Source: Candidatus Cloacimonadota bacterium (lineage in GTDB: Bacteria > Cloacimonadota > Cloacimonadia > Cloacimonadales > WRIO01). Taken from it: DNA of 9,087 nt. Shown one piece after another: positions 6,978-9,087 of the stretch (position 1 is the stretch's first letter; every line of letters starts with the position of its first letter). The stretch is taken from positions 1-9,087 of the forward strand of contig JALNXV010000123.1 of assembly GCA_023230175.1 (NCBI GenBank), given 5' to 3'. A program made the position numbers and the translations under genes. A model generated the notes under the pieces. That model saw nothing but the letters and a program-made list of their open reading frames with translations, searched no databases and was not told the origin of the DNA.

Positions 6978-7781
6978 ATGTCATCAATAAATGAATTAGA
7001 AAAAATAGTTGAAAGATTAAGAGACCCCAAAGATGGTTGCCCTTGGGACAGAAAACAAACTTCCGCTTCTTTAATCCCAAATTTCATCGAGGAAGTCTAT
7101 GAAGCTGTTGAAGCTATAGAAAATAACGATTACCCGCATCTTTGTGAAGAATTGGGTGATATTTTGTTACATATAATGCTTCAGGTAAAAATTGCAGAAG
7201 AAGCTAAGCATTTCAACTTAGAAGAAGTAATTAAAGCCATTAACAGTAAATTAATCAGAAGACATCCTCATGTATTTGATAATGAATTTAAAAACGACAC
7301 TATTCAATCTGAACAAGTAAAAATAAATTGGGAAAAAATTAAATTAGAAGAGAAAAAACATTCTCGTAAATCAGTTTTAGAAGGCGTCCCTAAAAACTTA
7401 CCGGCGTTAATCCAAGCTCAAAGGATTCAAGAAAAAGCAGCTTCAACCGGCTTTGACTGGAAAACAAAAACTGATAGCCTTATAGATATTTCAACACCAA
7501 TTTTTGATAAAATTTATGAAGAAATTAATGAATTAAAGGATGAAATTGAACAAAATCATCAAACTAAAATTGAAGATGAGCTCGGTGATTTGTTATTTTC
7601 AGTTGTAAATTTATCAAGAAAATTAAAAATTGACGCAGAAAGCTCACTCAGAAAAAGTACAGAAAAATTTAAAAATAGATTTAAAAAAGTTGAACAAATA
7701 TGTCAAAAAAACAATATTAATATATCTGATACAGATATGGATACTTTAGATGATATTTGGGAAACTATTAAAAAAGATTGA
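6978..7781 (+). CDS. mazG: Nucleoside triphosphate pyrophosphohydrolase MazG
   Basis: MazG hydrolyses (d)NTPs to the monophosphate and pyrophosphate in the cytoplasm, cleaning the nucleotide pool; in E. coli it also affects ppGpp levels. The 267 residues match the two-domain form (263 in E. coli). In the N-terminal domain the family signature GCPWD is at 20-24, the metal-binding EExxE is E38-E39-x-x-E42, the partner EELGD is at 57-61, and KLIRRHPHVF is at 91-100. In the C-terminal domain EExxE is E181-E182-x-x-E185 and DELGD is at 200-204. Both sets of acidic residues are intact. The ATG lies 2 bases after the stop of the HEAT gene, with AAGGA (6967-6971) inside that gene as its ribosome binding site, so translation is probably coupled. 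The downstream kinase gene starts inside its last 32 bases. The C-terminal tail is Asp-rich. Confidence 0.96.
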   Translation: MSSINELEKIVERLRDPKDGCPWDRKQTSASLIPNFIEEVYEAVEAIENNDYPHLCEELGDILLHIMLQVKIAEEAKHFNLEEVIKAINSKLIRRHPHVFDNEFKNDTIQSEQVKINWEKIKLEEKKHSRKSVLEGVPKNLPALIQAQRIQEKAASTGFDWKTKTDSLIDISTPIFDKIYEEINELKDEIEQNHQTKIEDELGDLLFSVVNLSRKLKIDAESSLRKSTEKFKNRFKKVEQICQKNNINISDTDMDTLDDIWETIKKD

Positions 7782-9087
7782 GTCCAACAAGAAGCCTATT
7801 CTTACTTTTTATTTTTCCATTGGAACAGCTTTAATAATTGTCCTTTTCATTACTTATGTTCAAGGATTTCAAAAAAGAGCTTCTCTTGAAGCAAAGATAG
7901 TTCCTAATTTAATCTCTCAATTTATGTATTTATCAGGTTATGATGATTTTGAACCACTAATTATTCAGTATATTTTAGAAGAAATTATTGCCAAGATTGA
8001 CTATCCAATTATCATTACTAATGAAAAGCAAATCCCTATTTTTTGGAAAAACATCGGTATAGATGAAACTACTCAATGGCACACCTTACCTCCTCAACAA
8101 AGAGCTATTGCTTTAAGAAAGCTAAACCGTATGAAAGAAAAAAACTACAAAATAGTTTTAACACATACAGACAATTCAGATCATAATACCGAAAAAAAGG
8201 TAATTGGTTATACTTTTTATGAAGATTCAAAAATCATTAAAAGATTAAAAGTATTACCATATATTGAATTATTTTTTATTGTTATTTTCATTTTGATAGG
8301 TTTATATGGTCTTTCTCTCGCTAAAAGAAATGAAAAAAAAATGATTTGGGTAGGTTTAGCTAAAGAAACTGCCCATCAATTTGGAACCCCAATTTCATCT
8401 CTACAAGGATGGATTGACTTTTTAAAAATAAAAATTGAAACCATAATAAATCCATCATACCAAACAGAGAACAATCAAGCTAATAATATTGAATTTATCT
8501 TTAACTTACAAGAGATCCTTGATGATATGTCCTCTGATATCACTCTCCTTAATAAAGTAGCCTCTAGATTCGGTAAAGTAGGATCAACTATCAATCTTAA
8601 TCCCAATAATATAGATAATGTAATAAATCAATCAATCGAATATTTTAAAAAAAGACTCCCTCACTTCAATAATTACGTTAATATTCATTACATTTGTAAA
8701 GATAAAAATACCTTTCTCGATATTGATATCGAGTTGATGCAATGGGCTATAGAAAATTTATTAAAAAACTGCATTGATGCAATGCAAAATAAATCCGGAG
8801 ATATCATTATAACTTCATTTAAATACGAAAGAAAATATTGTATTTTAATCAAAGACGAAGGTATAGGCATCAATAAATCAATGTATAACAAGATATTTGA
8901 GCCCGGAATTACCACTAAAACACGAGGATGGGGCTTAGGCTTAAGTCTTACTAAAAGAATTATAGAAGAATTTCATTTTGGTAAAATCAAAGTTCTTGAG
9001 AGCACTCTTAATGAAGGTACAACCTTTGAAATACTTTTACCATTATTAGAAAAAGACTACTCCCTAAAACAGATAATCAAACACAAA
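7750..9087 (+). CDS. Membrane sensor histidine kinase (partial, 3' end off window)
   Basis: The frame runs 446 codons without a stop to the right edge, so only the extreme C-terminus can be missing. Order: cytoplasmic start, membrane helix about 16-36, a roughly 130-residue sensor region that is probably extracytoplasmic, and a second helix about 171-190. A dimerisation/phosphoacceptor segment follows, with H209 in ETAHQFGTP (206-214). The ATPase domain has an N box (N336, N340, D343), a G1 box DEGIG (369-373), an F box around F383 and a G2 box GWGLGL (393-398). It should autophosphorylate on H209 and pass phosphate to a response regulator not seen here. The residue after the histidine is Q rather than the usual E/D. 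ATG-7750 is chosen because it follows an in-frame stop at 7747-7749 and keeps the first membrane helix; the next in-frame ATG (7924) would lose it. Its ribosome binding site is weak (GGA at 7739-7741), so translation probably couples to mazG. The H-box style suggests a Bacteroidota/FCB source. Confidence 0.92.
   Translation, partial: MIFGKLLKKIESNKKPILTFYFSIGTALIIVLFITYVQGFQKRASLEAKIVPNLISQFMYLSGYDDFEPLIIQYILEEIIAKIDYPIIITNEKQIPIFWKNIGIDETTQWHTLPPQQRAIALRKLNRMKEKNYKIVLTHTDNSDHNTEKKVIGYTFYEDSKIIKRLKVLPYIELFFIVIFILIGLYGLSLAKRNEKKMIWVGLAKETAHQFGTPISSLQGWIDFLKIKIETIINPSYQTENNQANNIEFIFNLQEILDDMSSDITLLNKVASRFGKVGSTINLNPNNIDNVINQSIEYFKKRLPHFNNYVNIHYICKDKNTFLDIDIELMQWAIENLLKNCIDAMQNKSGDIIITSFKYERKYCILIKDEGIGINKSMYNKIFEPGITTKTRGWGLGLSLTKRIIEEFHFGKIKVLESTLNEGTTFEILLPLLEKDYSLKQIIKHK

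Overview
The window is AT-rich (roughly 30% GC by eye) and almost fully coding on the + strand from position 586 to its right edge. It holds five consecutive genes in one orientation behind a 585-base non-coding stretch. The likely source is a low-GC anaerobe of the Bacteroidota/FCB superphylum (an Ignavibacteria-, Kapabacteria- or Cloacimonadota-like lineage). This is inferred from a histidine kinase of the 'ETAHQ-GTPISSL' type that I associate with that group, a lysine-fermentation enzyme, and hairpin repeats of a style I associate with the same group. Strong Shine-Dalgarno sites (AAGGAGG, AAGGAG, AGGAGG) argue against classical Bacteroidia and Flavobacteriia, which mostly lack them. The exact phylum is not proven by the sequence.

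Region 1-585: no credible gene. Positions 85-408 form a patch visibly richer in GC than its surroundings, packed with short inverted repeats, several with 3-base loops. It looks like a dispersed palindromic (REP/MITE-like) repeat. Positions 411-585 are AT-rich leader with a possible weak promoter and the kamD ribosome binding site.

Region 586-2911: kamD and kamE, the two subunits of adenosylcobalamin- and PLP-dependent lysine 5,6-aminomutase. The active-site residues I can recall, the B12 base-off motif and the PLP lysine are all present. This enzyme serves lysine (beta-lysine / D-lysine) fermentation to acetate and butyrate. The other pathway genes (kamA, kdd, kce, kal and the CoA transferase) and the usual kamB/kamC companions are not in the window.

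Region 2938-6975: a 1345-residue alpha-helical protein with recognisable HEAT repeats in its second half and no other domain I recognise. It is the least understood gene here, and its position directly behind kamE is the main oddity of the window.

Region 6978-9087: mazG (two-domain nucleoside triphosphate pyrophosphohydrolase), then a membrane-bound sensor histidine kinase whose start codon lies 32 bases inside mazG and whose end is cut by the window edge.

Gene junctions are tight (10, 26, 2 and -32 bases) with no terminator hairpin between them, so the five genes probably form one transcription unit. Whether they share a function, or the last three are merely carried along, cannot be decided here. 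I see no tRNA, rRNA, CRISPR array, transposase, riboswitch or phage gene, and no clear sign of a wholly new system. The best leads are the palindrome patch and the large HEAT protein.
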